DNA of 64,000 nt. Source: Aralia elata. Its lineage: Eukaryota; Streptophyta; Magnoliopsida; Apiales; Araliaceae. The notes beneath the pieces were generated by a model. The model had not been told where the DNA came from and did not search any database. It was given only the letters and a program-made list of their open reading frames with translations. Below, piece by piece: positions 12,416 to 23,966 of the stretch; positions within the stretch are counted from its first letter, which is position 1, and every line of letters starts with the position of its first letter. The translations under genes and the position numbers were made by a program. The DNA lies in the NCBI GenBank assembly GCA_034770075.1, contig CM068377.1, positions 77,860,406-77,924,405 on the forward strand. Direction: 5' to 3'.

Positions 12416-13296
12416 TGTTGGTCGATTTCGCAATCTATAAATACGTGCAAGTGTACACGGTCAACAAGTAATAAAGAGTAAGTAGAGTTGTCGATATCAC
12501 GAGGAATTAATTTTAATATTTATCAAACATCAATTCCAAATCAAGCCAATTTAAATTAAACATTTCCAAATATTATTTAACACTCATGGATAATACAAGT
12601 ATTAAAGAAAAGTTAGAGAAGAAAAACTCTCATGAAGATTTCCATCGCCAAGACTCCTTCAATTCCTTGTCTCCATTGGTGTTAAAAGGGTTTTGCACTA
12701 GATCTCCATCTCTGGAGTCTAGGCGCCGCGATAAAAGAATTATCTATTCTAGTAGTCCTTTAAGATATATTTATAGGTTACAAGTTCAATCCTTAGCTTA
12801 GGAGGAAAAACAATCCAATTTGAAGTCAAAAAGTATCAAAATTCGCTCAAAAATGCGTCCCCACTTGATCTGGCCCGACCACGGGCGCCCCGACGCTGCT
12901 CATAGTGCTGCAATTCTGTCTTTGAGAGCCCCGGCGCTGGAAATGTACTAGAAATGGGTGCCCCGACGCTGGACCACTTTTTTGAAATTTTCTACTTCGA
13001 CGTTTGTTGGTAAAATGACCATAACTCTCTCATCCGAACTCTGATAGAGGCGATTCAAGATGTTCCGGAAAGCAAAAAAGTAGATCTACAACTTTTATTG
13101 TTTGAGAATTAAGAGATTCAGACTGAAGCATGGTAAAAATTGGGCTTCAATTGAATGTTATGTTAATGGCAACCCGAAAACTTGAACTGCTTGAATAATT
13201 TAACCAAAAGATGTTCAAATCGTCCTTTATTGCTTCTTTCTACAACATAAACATAAAAATAAACAAAACACATAAAAAGGAATATAAATTACCCAA
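12416..13296 (-). repeat. G1: gypsy (Tat/Athila-like) 3' LTR, major part
   Basis: On the minus strand this segment ends ...CTTGCACGTATTTATAGATT, then GCGAAATCGACCAACA at 12,416. The G2 LTR end at 40,225 is clearly related (CTTGCACGTAATTGTTGATT, then GGGAAATCGGACAACA). The start of this LTR lies at 37,980 on the far side of the SIRE insertion, so the joined length is about 945 bp. It carries GC-rich boxes around 12,885-12,980 and has no coding capacity. A multi-lineage gypsy assignment other than Tat/Athila is possible. Confidence 0.75.
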
Positions 13297-14700
13297 TGTT
13301 ATTTCCAAGAGCACTAAAAGATGTAGAAGGGGGGGTTGAATAGATTATTTTTAAAACTTGTTTAATGATAAATCTTTATCTGATATTGAGTTAGTCAAAT
13401 AGATTTAGCACAACGAAATAAGTTGTTGAAAATCCCCCTTAAAGAAGTTTTTTAACAAACAGTTTCACAATAGGTTAACTGATGTATAAACAGTAATGAA
13501 ACAAACTGTAAAGCAGAAGTATAAAAGACACAAGAGATTTAAAGTGGTTCGGAGGCTAAACTGCTCCTACTCCACTCTTCTACTTCAACAAGTAAGAAAT
13601 CCACTATAATTTGATCTCACAGATCAGGACACTTAAGCCCTTTTTAAGTCCAGGAAACTTAAGACTTCAATCACTATGATCAGGTACACTTCCCTCTTCA
13701 AGCCCAACATACTTGGAACTTCGATCACTTAGATCAGGTACACTGCCCTCTTGTTGGATGATTGTTTGTTGAGATGTGCCGCTAGGATGTCGTGATGCTT
13801 TTCTTCTCAGGTCCTTAGCAGCTTGAACTTTGAAGTTCAGATCGTAGAGTATGTTCGTTATGCTTCTTGGCGGAGTTTTTGCTTTCTTGATCGATACTTT
13901 TATTTGAAACTTGATCTCCATTTTATAACCTGCATTGAAATTCTTCCCATTGCAATGATCCCATTAGGGAATTTAATTCTCTGGATATTCTGAGATCTTT
14001 GATGTAGACATTCTATGTTATATGTGTCAGCTTTTGTTCTACCTTAGACTGTCACATCAGTCTACAACTTCACCTACCCCCTTGACATGTTACTTTCAGC
14101 AAACTAGCTGTTACACACATTCTTTAGAATTTTGATCTTGGCGAAGGTTGTTCTGATGGTTCCCCGGATCCTTGAATCAATGACGCCCCAATGTCAGTTC
14201 TCTGTGTTAAACTTGATTCATCTTTACGATCATGACAGATCGTAGAGTTCATTCTACGAACAGCCTCATTTTAACTCTACGAACATTTTGCTTTACGATT
14301 CTAGAACTGAGTCTACAAATCTTACTTCTGCTCAACGATCTCGAAGGTGCCTTACGCTTGTACTTTTACTTTGCGACCTTCAGTAATAACTTGACGTTCA
14401 TCTCCATCTTCAATGACTCTACGATACTGATCATTTTACGATGGGACTTAAAAAATCTGCAATTTCTTCAATGTTGCGACCAGTGATTGACTAGGTGGAC
14501 TTTACGATAGGTACTCCAGCTCTACGACTTGTCGGTAGAGTAACTTTACAACAATTTAGCTCAAGGAGATCAACCTAACAAGTTTGATCTTTATAATCTA
14601 AGTCCTTGTACATTAGATTGACAGGGTATCATTAAGGACTGTACAAGATATTAGTTTCATTCCTTTCATCATCAAATCATTAAGTATGCAAACTCTAACA
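13297..14700 (-). repeat. SIRE 3' LTR (1,404 bp)
   Basis: Starts TGTTATTTCCAAGAGCACTA and ends GCAAACTCTAACA on the plus strand; the 5' copy at 36,541-37,916 matches along its length. The U3 part (right side) is dense in TCTACGA/TCGTAGA motifs. The right-hand 600 bp are duplicated in tandem beyond the LTR edge (see the repeat at 14,101-15,482). Confidence 0.92.
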
Positions 14701-15482
14701 ATCTCCCCCTATTTAATGATGACAAAACCAACAATTTTTATCGCACATATTAGTTCTAAGATGCAGTTAATATGAACATGACTTAAACAACAAACTAGCT
14801 GTTAGAGACATTCTTTAGAATTTTGATCTTGGCCAATATTGTTCTAATGGTTACCCCAGATCCTTGAATCAACAACGCTCCAATGTCAGTTCTCTGTGTC
14901 AGACTTGATTCATCTTTACGATCATGACAGATCGTAGAGTTCATTCTACGAACAACCTCTTTTTGACTCTACGAACGTTTTGCTTTACGATTCTAGAACT
15001 GAGTCTATGAATCTTACTTCTGCTCAACAATCTCGAAGGTGCCTTACACTTGTACTTTTTACTTTGCGACCTTCAGTAATAACTTGATGTTCATCTCCAT
15101 CTTCAATGACTCTACGATACTGATTATTTTACGATGGGACTTAGAAACTCTACGATTTCTTCAATGTTACGACTAGTGATTGACTAGGTGAACTTTACGA
15201 TAGGTACTCCAACTCTACGACTTGTCAGTAGAGTAACTTTACAACAATTTAGCTCAAGGAGATCAACCTAACAAGTTTGATCTTTCTAATCTAAGGCCTT
15301 GTACATTAGATTTACAGGGTATCCTTAAGGATTGTACAAGATCTTAGTTTCATTTCTTTCATCATCAAATCAATAACTATGCAGACTAAAAATCTCCCCA
15401 TATTTGATGATGACAAAACCAACAGTTTTTATTGCACATATTAGTTCTAAGATGTAGTTAATATGAACATGACTTAAAATAC
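14101..15482. repeat. 691-bp tandem duplication across the LTR/PPT junction of SIRE
   Basis: AAACTAGCTGTTA at 14,101 recurs at 14,792 and the following sequence stays parallel to about 15,482. It includes the fire-site region GGATCCTTGAATCA, the TCTACGA cluster, the LTR terminus and the ATCTCCCC purine-tract complement with its flank GATGATGACAAAACCAACA. Copy 1 spans the real LTR edge at 14,700; copy 2 is internal. The copies differ by several percent, so the duplication is not recent. Confidence 0.9.
14701..14714 (-). other. SIRE polypurine tract
   Basis: Plus-strand ATCTCCCCCTATTT immediately inside the 3' LTR is AAATAGGGGGAGAT on the coding strand. It has the expected position and composition for priming plus-strand synthesis. 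A second copy (ATCTCCCCATATTT) lies near 15,391 because of the tandem duplication. Confidence 0.8.
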
Positions 15483-15574
15483 AGTAAGTCACTATATTGC
15501 TTGAACTAGAAGAATGAATTTATCAATTAGAAGAAAACATTGTGTACAGAGGATTTTATAATAGAGTTTACTCT

Positions 15575-16114
15575 CTACTCTTCCTTTCCTTTTGAGAGCC
15601 AATATTTCTTTGTCTCTCTTCTGCGTTTTGACCTTTCTTTATCTTCAGCAGTTTTTCTTATCATTTCTTCTCTAGAGTCCCTTGGGCCAAGATCCGGCAT
15701 GTTAATTCTTTTCTCACCAATAATATGTATACCTTGAAGATTTTTGTTCACGTATGCAGGATTTCCTGACGACATTCGTGAACTAGTAGGAGTGACCCTG
15801 CTCGATGATTCATGTTGTGGTTGAGGTTGGCTCCGAGAAATGGGTACAATTGACAAAGGCTGAGGAGCTGTTGATAACTGTCTTATGCTTTTCTCCCTTT
15901 GAGATTGTTGCTGCGTCTGTTTTGCCTTTCCCTTTCCAGACTTCTCCCCATTTTTGTCATCATAAGCATTGGAGAGATGGCGAACTGAGTCAACCAATTC
16001 ATGAAGATGGGAGGAATTCATGGCAATGTCAGCTCGAATTTCCTGTTGATGAGTAGAAGCATCTTCACTTTGCTTAGTAAGGAGAACAGTAGTTCGGGAG
16101 GCATGTACTTCCAT
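15575..16114 (-). pseudogene. SIRE env-like region, C-terminal segment
   Basis: A 179-codon open frame, polar and low in hydrophobic residues, with Gln-rich (QTQQQSQ, PQPQ) and Ser/Pro-rich stretches and a basic C-terminus (KERSKRRRETKK). It ends about 90 bp before the duplicated LTR-derived copy. By position, after RNase H and before the 3' LTR on the same strand, it is the last part of the Sirevirus env-like region. No fusion peptide or cleavage site is visible, and the function of such regions is unknown. Confidence 0.55.
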
Positions 16115-16234
16115 CTGAGTCTTAAATGTAGAGAGATCATTGTTAAGGGCAAAGATTTTATTGGACAGAGAGTTAATGGACTGCTCATTTTAGCGTTGAA
16201 GGGCGAGCACAACTTTCTTCTGATCATCAAGCAC

Positions 16235-17191
16235 TTAAAGAAATAACTTGTCTCGATCATGAAGCTTATCTGACATTTCTTTAAATATAGCCCGGAACTG
16301 GGTTTGCATTGCTCTCCGTACATCGCCATGAAGATGACCAGTAGCCGTAGTTATTGAATCCATCTGGTGCCGAAGCTCAGTGGAATTCTTCTTGAGCTTG
16401 CTTTCAATGTCATGAGACATATGAGTGGTCAAATCCATAAGTTGTTGAGTTGTAGGGATGACTATTAGTCGCTCCATGATTTGAGCAAGAGAGACATCAA
16501 AATTATGTGTAGTGCCTTGAGAGAGGTCCAGCAGAGCAAGAGGCAGATCGAAGAATTCATTTTTGGAGGAGGAAGGAATATCAGTTGGAATAAGAGGTGT
16601 GACTCGAGAACTAACATGTTGAGTAGGGGAGGAAGGATGTGTACTCATTATATGCAGAAAGATAGATGCTTTAGCTTTATCGGAGATAGACGTAGGGTTT
16701 TGGGACTCTACATTTGGAGAGGACCATGGTGATGATTTAATAGAGTGAATGGGAGAGTTGTGAGGAGTGGTAAGCAGACTCGAAATATGTATGGGAGAAG
16801 GAGATTCTTTATGAGTGGATGAAGGAGAGGATGCAGGAGGAGTGTCACTTATATCGATCATAGGGTTTTGAGACTCTACGATTAGTTCATGGGTGTAATT
16901 TATAGTATCTATAGAGTGTTGAGACTCTACGAATCCGAGAGGATAATAACTTGGAATCCAACAGGCTAATGTGAGAACAATTGGTGTTAAACACAAGAAA
17001 ATGGAGAGAAATGATGGAAATTTTCGAGGAATGCAATTGAACGGAGTAGAGCATAAGGTTCTGGTGGCATACCTTAGGACCCTTGGAAAATTTTGAGCTA
17101 CCAATTTCAGATTTGGGTATATGCAAAAGTTCCAGGTAATGAAGCTTTGATCTCTTTGAACAATAGCTCTCAATAAGGGCATGCTGGACAT
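16235..17191 (-). pseudogene. SIRE env-like region, segment with predicted membrane span
   Basis: A 318-codon open frame. Residues about 59-80 (PSFLSIFLCLTPIVLTLACW) form one strongly hydrophobic segment of membrane-span length. Residues 88-190 are Ser/Pro/Thr-rich with a VESQNP-type motif three times. Residues 225-310 are polar with heptad-like spacing, compatible with a coiled coil. A hydrophobic span followed by Ser/Pro-rich and coiled-coil sequence has been the basis for calling such Sirevirus ORFs env-like. The frame is cut off from its neighbours by stops, and the start is arbitrary. Confidence 0.55.
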
Positions 17192-17236
17192 AAAATAGAA
17201 CAGGTGATCACTGTTTGGATCATAAATCGTTGTGCT

Positions 17237-18146
17237 TCATTCTATTTCTTGATTGAAGTAGAGAGTAAATAATAGATCTCTGGTTCTGAGCACTCTCATC
17301 CTTCTAGCCCCTGTTCCTTCAAATTCATTTGGTAGAAGATGAACGGTCTCTAGAACTTCTCTAGCAGTGAGAATCACTCTGTAGAGCCCAGGTTGATGTA
17401 TGCTTTGATGAGACCTGCTCAATTCTGCCTGCTCTAGATAAGGAGAGGAGGAGGGAATGTCAGTGAGTTCCAGTGGCTGCTCCCCCTCAAATGAAGGATC
17501 TTCTGGCTTTACAATCTTAGAAACACATTCCTAGTTGATTTCTTCGACTACTTTTTCAATCACATGAGTCCATTGTAAGGAAGTGTCAGGAGAATGTGTA
17601 GATAGTTGAGCTGCAGACAGTTGCTCTCCCTCAGATCGTTGAGCTTGCTCCCCCTCAGATCGTTGAGCTTGCCCCCCTCAGATCGTTAAGCTTCAAATCG
17701 TTGGGCTGCTTCTTCTCTGAATTTTGTTCTCAACTCTTTTCTTTTTCTCTTTTCTTCTTTTTTCTTTAATTTTTCTTTAGCTCTCTTATCTTCTAGGTTT
17801 CTTTCCTTAATTTCTTCATCTTCTGCCTTCTTCATTAACTTTCTCTTTTTTTTCTTTCTTTTGAGTTCTGGATTTTAATCCTCTTTATACACATCCATTT
17901 CTTCCTTATGCCTAGTGATTTCTTCTTCTTCAGCAACTAGTTATGTGTTCTGTGTAGGCATAGTTTCTCCTTCATGCTCTTCAAGAGGAATTGAACCCCT
18001 TTTTTTTCGCGGCAACCTCTTCTTTTTTGGCATAACCTTGGATAGTGCAGCATTTGTATCTTCTCTTTTATTCTTCTCCTCAGAACTTTGAGAATCTCCT
18101 TGAAAGTTTCTTTTATTTCTGTTTCAGTCTTCTTTCCCCTTTTCAT
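17237..18146 (-). pseudogene. SIRE env-like region, Lys/Glu-rich and EGEQ-repeat segment
   Basis: Several open stretches in shifting frames. About 17,700-17,900 encodes Lys/Glu-rich sequence. About 17,620-17,690 carries three near-perfect 22-bp repeats (CCCCCTCAGATCGTTGAGCT) that would encode SEGEQAQR-like units. The 61-codon stretch at 17,237-17,422 follows in the same direction. Frameshifts and stops separate the pieces. Confidence 0.45.
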
Positions 18147-18203
18147 TGGTTGTTCTGCCGTAGAGTCATCATCTCTATGAGCTTCAGGTGCAACTGACCC
18201 TTG

Positions 18204-18590
18204 TCAAGCTTCTTCAGCAATAGTTTGAATCTTCTTTTTACTTTTAGCCTTAACAAGATTCTGTACTTCACTGATAGTCTTTTCACTACCACCTTCAAAT
18301 TGTTTTGACTGAAGATTCTCCACTGGATTCCTTTTCCAATTTTCAAACAATTTGGGGGTAATCTTCTTGTTAGCATTCAAGGCTTTTCCTTCTTTGTCAG
18401 TGATTCTTTCCTTCAACCTTTTCTTCAGAATAATGCTAATCAATCTTCCATGAAACATTTTGGGAGCTGGCTTGTCTAGAGCTTTCTTCTTTCCGAAGTC
18501 TTCAATCCATTTAGCAAACCAATCGATAAATATAGCATCGAAGCTAAATTTTTTCTTCTGAACAATGGCTGTCATAAATTTCAACTGCAA
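18204..18590 (-). pseudogene. SIRE env-like region, basic segment
   Basis: A 128-codon Lys-rich frame containing FAKWIEDFGKKK and many KK/KR pairs, lying between the first env-like ORF and the EGEQ repeats. It contains no recognised catalytic domain. The frame continues the one upstream after a stop at about 18,621. Confidence 0.45.
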
Positions 18591-18620
18591 CTCACTTACA
18601 GAATCATTAGTTGTGTCCTT

Positions 18621-19037
18621 TCAGATGATACACTTGCCTACGATCTCTACAAGAAATTCGTATTCTTGAGGAAATTCCTTCTTTTTGAGACCCTTCAATT
18701 GTGGATTTTTCTTGTGACCCATCAATTTCAGCCCTTCTTTTGAATCGACTTCATTTAGTGAAGTTAAGTTATGGGATATGAAGCCCATGTTATGATTGAT
18801 TTCTTCAGCCCCCATTTGCAGTACAACTTCTTTCACTTTAGTTACCAACAAACCATCACGACACATAACATTTAGATAAAACTCTTTGATAAGCTCTGTG
18901 TAAATTCTGGTGACTTCCAGGCATTCAGAGAATCCTACTTCTCGCACCAGTGAAAGAATATTCTTAAACTTCTCGTCTTGATCAACGAACTTCTTCGAAC
19001 AAAGTTGGATGCCGGTCATGATGTGAGACTCTGCCAT
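18621..19037 (-). pseudogene. SIRE env-like region, N-terminal ORF
   Basis: A 138-codon frame from ATG at 19,037, about 550 bp downstream of RNase H on the coding strand. It contains a TELIKEFYLNV stretch, and similar LVKEFYANV-like sequences are common in plant retroelement-associated proteins of unknown role. The position is right for the start of a Sirevirus env-like ORF. It ends in KCII and a stop, after which related frames continue. No signal peptide is evident at this ATG. Confidence 0.5.
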
Positions 19038-19589
19038 TTGTATTTGACTTGAACTGAAAAGTCACAGAACTTTTAAGCTTTCTGGTTATATGAGAGATTA
19101 GGGCTTAAAGCTAAATATCCAGAGAGAGAAATTTAAATGTTCAAATTTCACAGAAGTAGATATAAGTTAAGGGAGTTTTCCTTTTAATTTGAATTAAAAT
19201 TACTTCCCTCTACTTTTGGTTGAGTGGGCTATGTGGCCGAGTGTTACTGGTTTCATGTCGCCTAATCTTTGCTTCTCAGTTTTTTGTTAACTTTTCGAAG
19301 TGTGAACATCACGTGCCTTTAGAAGTTATCACTTCATCTTCACCAGTCGTTGAGTGCCTTGAGAGAAGGAGCTAACTTTATGATTTCCTTTTGAGCTGCT
19401 CTCACTCTATGATCATTGAACAATACTCAAATCGTTTACCATTTCACTAATCTTTTTCTTGCATTCATCATAATCGTCCAAAGACACAATACTAAGGATG
19501 GAAGTTGAGCATACCTAACTCACTTATTAGCTTACTGAATCTAGATTCATCTAATGGTTTAATAAACTTATCTGCTAGTTAATTTTCAG

Positions 19590-21195
19590 TTAGAATGAAA
19601 TGTAAAGACACGTTATTGTTTTGCACATGATCTCTAATAAAGTGATATTTAATGTCAATATGCTTAGTTCTAGAATGCATAACAGGATTATGAAAAATTG
19701 AGATAATACTAGTATTGAGATAGCACTAGGAATATATTTGAAATCAAACCCATAGTCAACATGTTGACTTTTCATCCATAGAATTTGAGCGCAATAACTC
19801 CCTGCTGCAATATATTCAGCTTTTGCAGTAGAGGTAGATACTGAGTTCTGCTTCTTTTGCTGAACCATGACACAAGTCTATTACCTAAGAATTGACATGT
19901 TCCACTAGTGTTTTTCCTGTCAATTTTACATCCTACAAAGTCTGCATCTGAATATCCCATTAGATCAAAGGGATACTCCTTAGGATACCATAATCCTAGA
20001 TATGGAGTCCCTTTAAGATATCTAAATATTCTTTTACAGCTATAAGATATGATTCCTTTGGGTTAGCTTGAAATCTTGCACAAATGCAGGTAGAGAACAT
20101 GATATCTAGTCTACTAGCAGTTAAGTATAGGAAAGACCCAGCCATACCTCTGTGTTGGGAAATCTCAATACTTTTACCCTTTTCATCTTTGTCAAGTTTG
20201 GTTGTAGAAGCCATATGAGTCTTCATGGGGGTGGTTGATTCCATACCATACATCTTAAGTAAATCTTTGATATATTTGGCTTAATTGATAAAGATTCCTT
20301 CATCAGTTTGCTTTACTGGAAGTCCAAGAAAGTAGTTTAGTTCACCCATCATGCTCATTTCAAATTTGCTCTGCATCAACTTGGCAAATCTTTCACACAT
20401 TTTTTCATTTGTAGATCCAACAATGATATCATCTACATAGATTTGGACTAATAATATTTGATTTTTGTGTTTCTTAAGAAATAGAGTTATGTCTACTCTC
20501 CCTCTAATGAATCCATTTTCAATAAAATAATTTGTGAGTGTTTCATATCATGCTCTAGGTGCCTGTTTCAGACCATAAAGTGCTTTATCTAGTTTGTAAA
20601 CATAATTAGAATGAGTTGGATTGACAAAACCTGGATGTTGTTCTACATAGACTTCTTCTTGAAGTTCACCATTCAGGAAAGAACTTTTGACATCCATTTA
20701 AAAGACTTTGAACTTCATGCGAGCTGCATATGCAAGAAACAGTCTTACAGCTTCCAATCTTGTAACAGGGGCAAAGGTTTCATCGTAGTCAATCCCCTCT
20801 TCCTGTGAGTAGCCTTTTGCGACCAGTCTAGCTTTTTTTCTTGTGATCACACCAGCCTCATCCATTTTGTTTCTGAAAACTCATTTTATGCCAATCACAA
20901 GATGATCTTTTGGTCTAGGGACCAGTCTCCACACATTTCTTCTCTCAAATTGATTTAGCTCTTCTTGCATTGCTTCAATCTAGCTTGAATCTTCCAATGC
21001 CTCTTCAATATTCTTAGGTTCTGTTTGAGAGAGAAAACTAAGATAGAAACATTCATTTTATGTAGGTGATCTTGTTCTGACTCTTGCATTTGGATATTCG
21101 ATGATTAGATTCTAAGTGTGATCTCTTGCCCATCTGCTTCTTGATGGATTGTCTGTTTTTGTGCTTTGCTGCCTAAGCTCTTCAAGATTTGGTTC
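19590..21195 (-). pseudogene. SIRE reverse transcriptase and RNase H, decayed
   Basis: Translation of the minus strand gives the RVT_2 order: EEALEDSS, MQEELNQFERRNVW, NKMDEAGVITRKKARLVAKG, GIDYDETFAPVTRLEAVRL, YGLKQAPRA, then the catalytic YVDDI (about 20,425-20,440). The SFLYLTASRLDIMFST and SDADFVGCKIDRKNTSG segments (19,996-20,253; 19,772-19,960) and STAKAEYIAA follow as RNase H. At least five in-frame stops interrupt it, most at positions where the family has Trp or Gln (for example IK*VFRN, RA*YETL, KVF*MDV). The catalytic YVDD is retained, but the gene cannot be expressed. Confidence 0.9.
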
Positions 21196-22686
21196 CTAAT
21201 CTGCATCTTCATTAACTCGTAGAGTTCTTAAGTATGGGACTAGAGACTCTACGATCTCCTGATCTGGTACTATGATCGTTGGGTCTGGCTCTACGACCTC
21301 ATTTTCGTTGACCATAGAGTTCTTTTGTTCAGCAACCTGTGGGTCCGGCTCTGCGATCTTGTCTCGTTGAGCTACTTTGTTTGCCTCATATTTATCAACT
21401 TCGTCAAACGTAATATGAATTAAAACTTCTACTATTAGAGAATTCTTATTAAATACCCTATAGGATTTACTGTCCACAGAGTATCCAAGAAATATTCCTT
21501 CATCTGATTTGGGCTGAAACTTTGTTAGGTATCTTTTGTCATTGTTGAGAATATAGCATGCACATCCAAAAGCACGAAAGTAGCTAACGTTCGGCTTCCT
21601 TCCGTTCCAGAACTCGTAGGGTGTCTTTTTGAGTGTAGAGTGAATTAATGACCTATTTTGAGTATAACACGCAGTGTTGACAGCTTCTGCCCATAAATAT
21701 TCTAGAAGACTTGCTGCAACAAGAACTGTTCTTCCCGCTTCTATCAATGTTCTGTTCTTCCTTTCAGCAACTCCATTTTGCTGTGGAGTTCTTGGAGCTG
21801 AATAACTATGCTGAATACCATTATCCTCACAGAACTTGCTTACTTCAGAATATCCAAATTCTCTTCCATGATCACTCCTTATTGTTATTATCTTCTCACC
21901 CTTCTCATTCATTACTAGTTTGAAGAATTTAATTAATTGAGTACTGGTCTCGTCTTTGGAGCTTAAAAAGAACACCCATATGAATCTGGAATAGTCGTCC
22001 ACGACAACTAGCGAATAAATTTTGCCTACAAGACTAGCTGTAGGAATAGGCCCAAAAAGATCCATATGGAGAAGTTGTAGAGGTTTCTCATTTGAGTTTA
22101 CTGCTTTGTTTTTGAATGCGTTTCTGGTCTTCTTTCCCAGTTGATAGGCTCTGCAAGGCATTTCTTTTGTAAAACTCAACTTTGGCAGACCTCTGACTAG
22201 ATCTTTTGACACTAATTTGGACATGCTCTTGAAGTTTAAGTGAGATAATCTCCTATGCCATAGCCAACTTATATCTTCAGAAGCTTTGGTGAAGAAGCAA
22301 GTTGATGCTGCAAGACTTAGCTCAAAGAGATTGACCACATAAACGTTTCCTTCTCTAAATCCTATCAGCTTTAGTGAGTTGGTTTCCAGGTCTCGAACTT
22401 GACACCTATTTTTAAGGAAGATTACTTGATGTCCTTTATGACATAACTGACTTATGAGGTTGTGCTTTAATCCATCAACATAGGCTACCTTGCTAAAAGA
22501 AATGGCTCCATTGCTTATTAGACCATAGCCTCTGGTTTTTCCCGAGTTGTTGTCTCCAAAGATGATTGCTGGACCATCTTTGGCTTTGAACTCAGATAGT
22601 AGAGCTTTATTTCCTATCATGTGCCTAGAACACCCATTGTTGAGGTACCGGATTGAGTCAGATCTGCTTGGCACCTGCAAATACAA
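21196..22686 (-). pseudogene. SIRE protease and integrase (496-codon open stretch)
   Basis: The longest open frame in the window. Near residue 15 the protease motif reads YLNNGCSRHM; the family motif has D-S/T-G, so the catalytic Asp is Asn and the Ser is Asn. The GAG-pre-integrase finger follows (WLWHRRLSHLNF...), but its second CxxC cysteine is Tyr (CRAYQ). The integrase core is well preserved: LLHMDLFGPIP (D), IRSDHGREF (D), then TPQQNGVAERKNRTL (E), with FGCACYILNN and KSYRVFN toward the C-terminus. It ends in an acidic linker with several VAEPDP-like repeats before RT. Protease loss makes the polyprotein inactive even though integrase looks good. Confidence 0.9.
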
Positions 22687-22689
22687 TTT

Positions 22690-23966
22690 GTGTTCATTTT
22701 GGTACCCATACTTGGCTTGGGTCCTACAATGTTAGTTCCTTTGGGGACCCAGATTTGCCTGACTCTGGGTCTACTATGAGCAGTGAAGTAACAATTTGTA
22801 AATTTATGACCATATCTATGATAGTTATAACAATTGATATGCCTTAGGCGTGAGTGTATGACTAGATGTTTTTTCATTTGGAACTCTTGTGGAGAGTATG
22901 TTCTTTTTCTTTAGATAATCAATTTTCATAGAGTAATAATTAACTTTGCGATGTGCCCCTGGTTGGTTCGTAGAGCAGATTCCACCGAACTCTACGATCC
23001 TTCGAGGTGCATTTGTAGACTTGAATTTGCTCTGCAATTTTACAAAGCCTACACCAGTATGTGACTTGTTGTCCTTTGAAATGGTAACTTGGTCTGCAGA
23101 GACTGGATAACTAGAGATGATAGATTTTATATCTTCTTTAGACTTGATGAACACAATATTTCTATTAAAAGATGAAATCTTGTTATTGCCAATGTTTATT
23201 GATTTTTCCATACTAGGAGTAGGAGACGGGTCTCCAAATCTTAAGCCTGACTTATCAGAGACAGATCTTTGACTAGTAATTAGGACATCCATTGATGAGG
23301 AAGAGCGATTCCACATAGTGATTATTTTTTTAATTCTTCTATTTTAGTGTTGAGGACAGATTCTTTCTGTGCACTTGTTTCAATCAATTTTCTTAACATT
23401 TCATTCTCCACTTCAAATTTGGATAAAGAGGCAGTGTTTCGTAGAGTGGTTTCCAACTCTACGATCACTTTCTCTTTCTCCTTTTGAAGAAGAAAATGAT
23501 CCTTTGACAGAACTCTAAATAACTTCATATACTTATGCAGTTCAGATGTTTTGTCATGTAAGGCTAATCTAAGATCATCCATGCTAACATCAGGGGTGTT
23601 GAAATCAAATACCTCATTGATGTTGATCACTCGACGATCAGTGGTTGTGCTGGATTCTTCTTCTAATGCCATTAAGCACAGATTTGCAACTTGAGCCTCT
23701 TCGTCATCACTAGAGTCTAATCCTGTATCGTCCTCAGATTCACTCCATAATCCTTCAGCTACATATCCTTTGTCTTTCTTGTTGAATTTCTTGTAGCTTT
23801 TATACTCTTTCTTTCCAAAGACCTTTTTTTGTCCTTCTTAAGATCATCTCGCAGAGGTTTGGTGCATTCTGCGATAAAATGACCAGGCGTCTTACAGTTG
23901 TAGCATAAATCTTTGTTTTGTTCTCTGTTGTTGTTGCCTTTGTTGAAGTTCTTGTTTGGCCTCCAG
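22690..23966 (-). pseudogene. SIRE gag, C-terminal part with coiled coil and zinc knuckles
   Basis: Three consecutive open stretches. At 23,759-23,966 a CCHC knuckle reads CYNCKTPGHFIAEC. At 23,322-23,672 a heptad-rich coiled coil follows (EKEKVIVELETTL..., EIKK end). At 22,825-23,316 comes a polar segment. A second knuckle around 22,800 reads CYNYHRYGHKFTNC, with the second Cys changed to Tyr. An extended gag with a coiled coil and two knuckles fits Sireviruses. The T insertion at 23,966/35,633 separates it from the N-terminal part. Confidence 0.85.
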
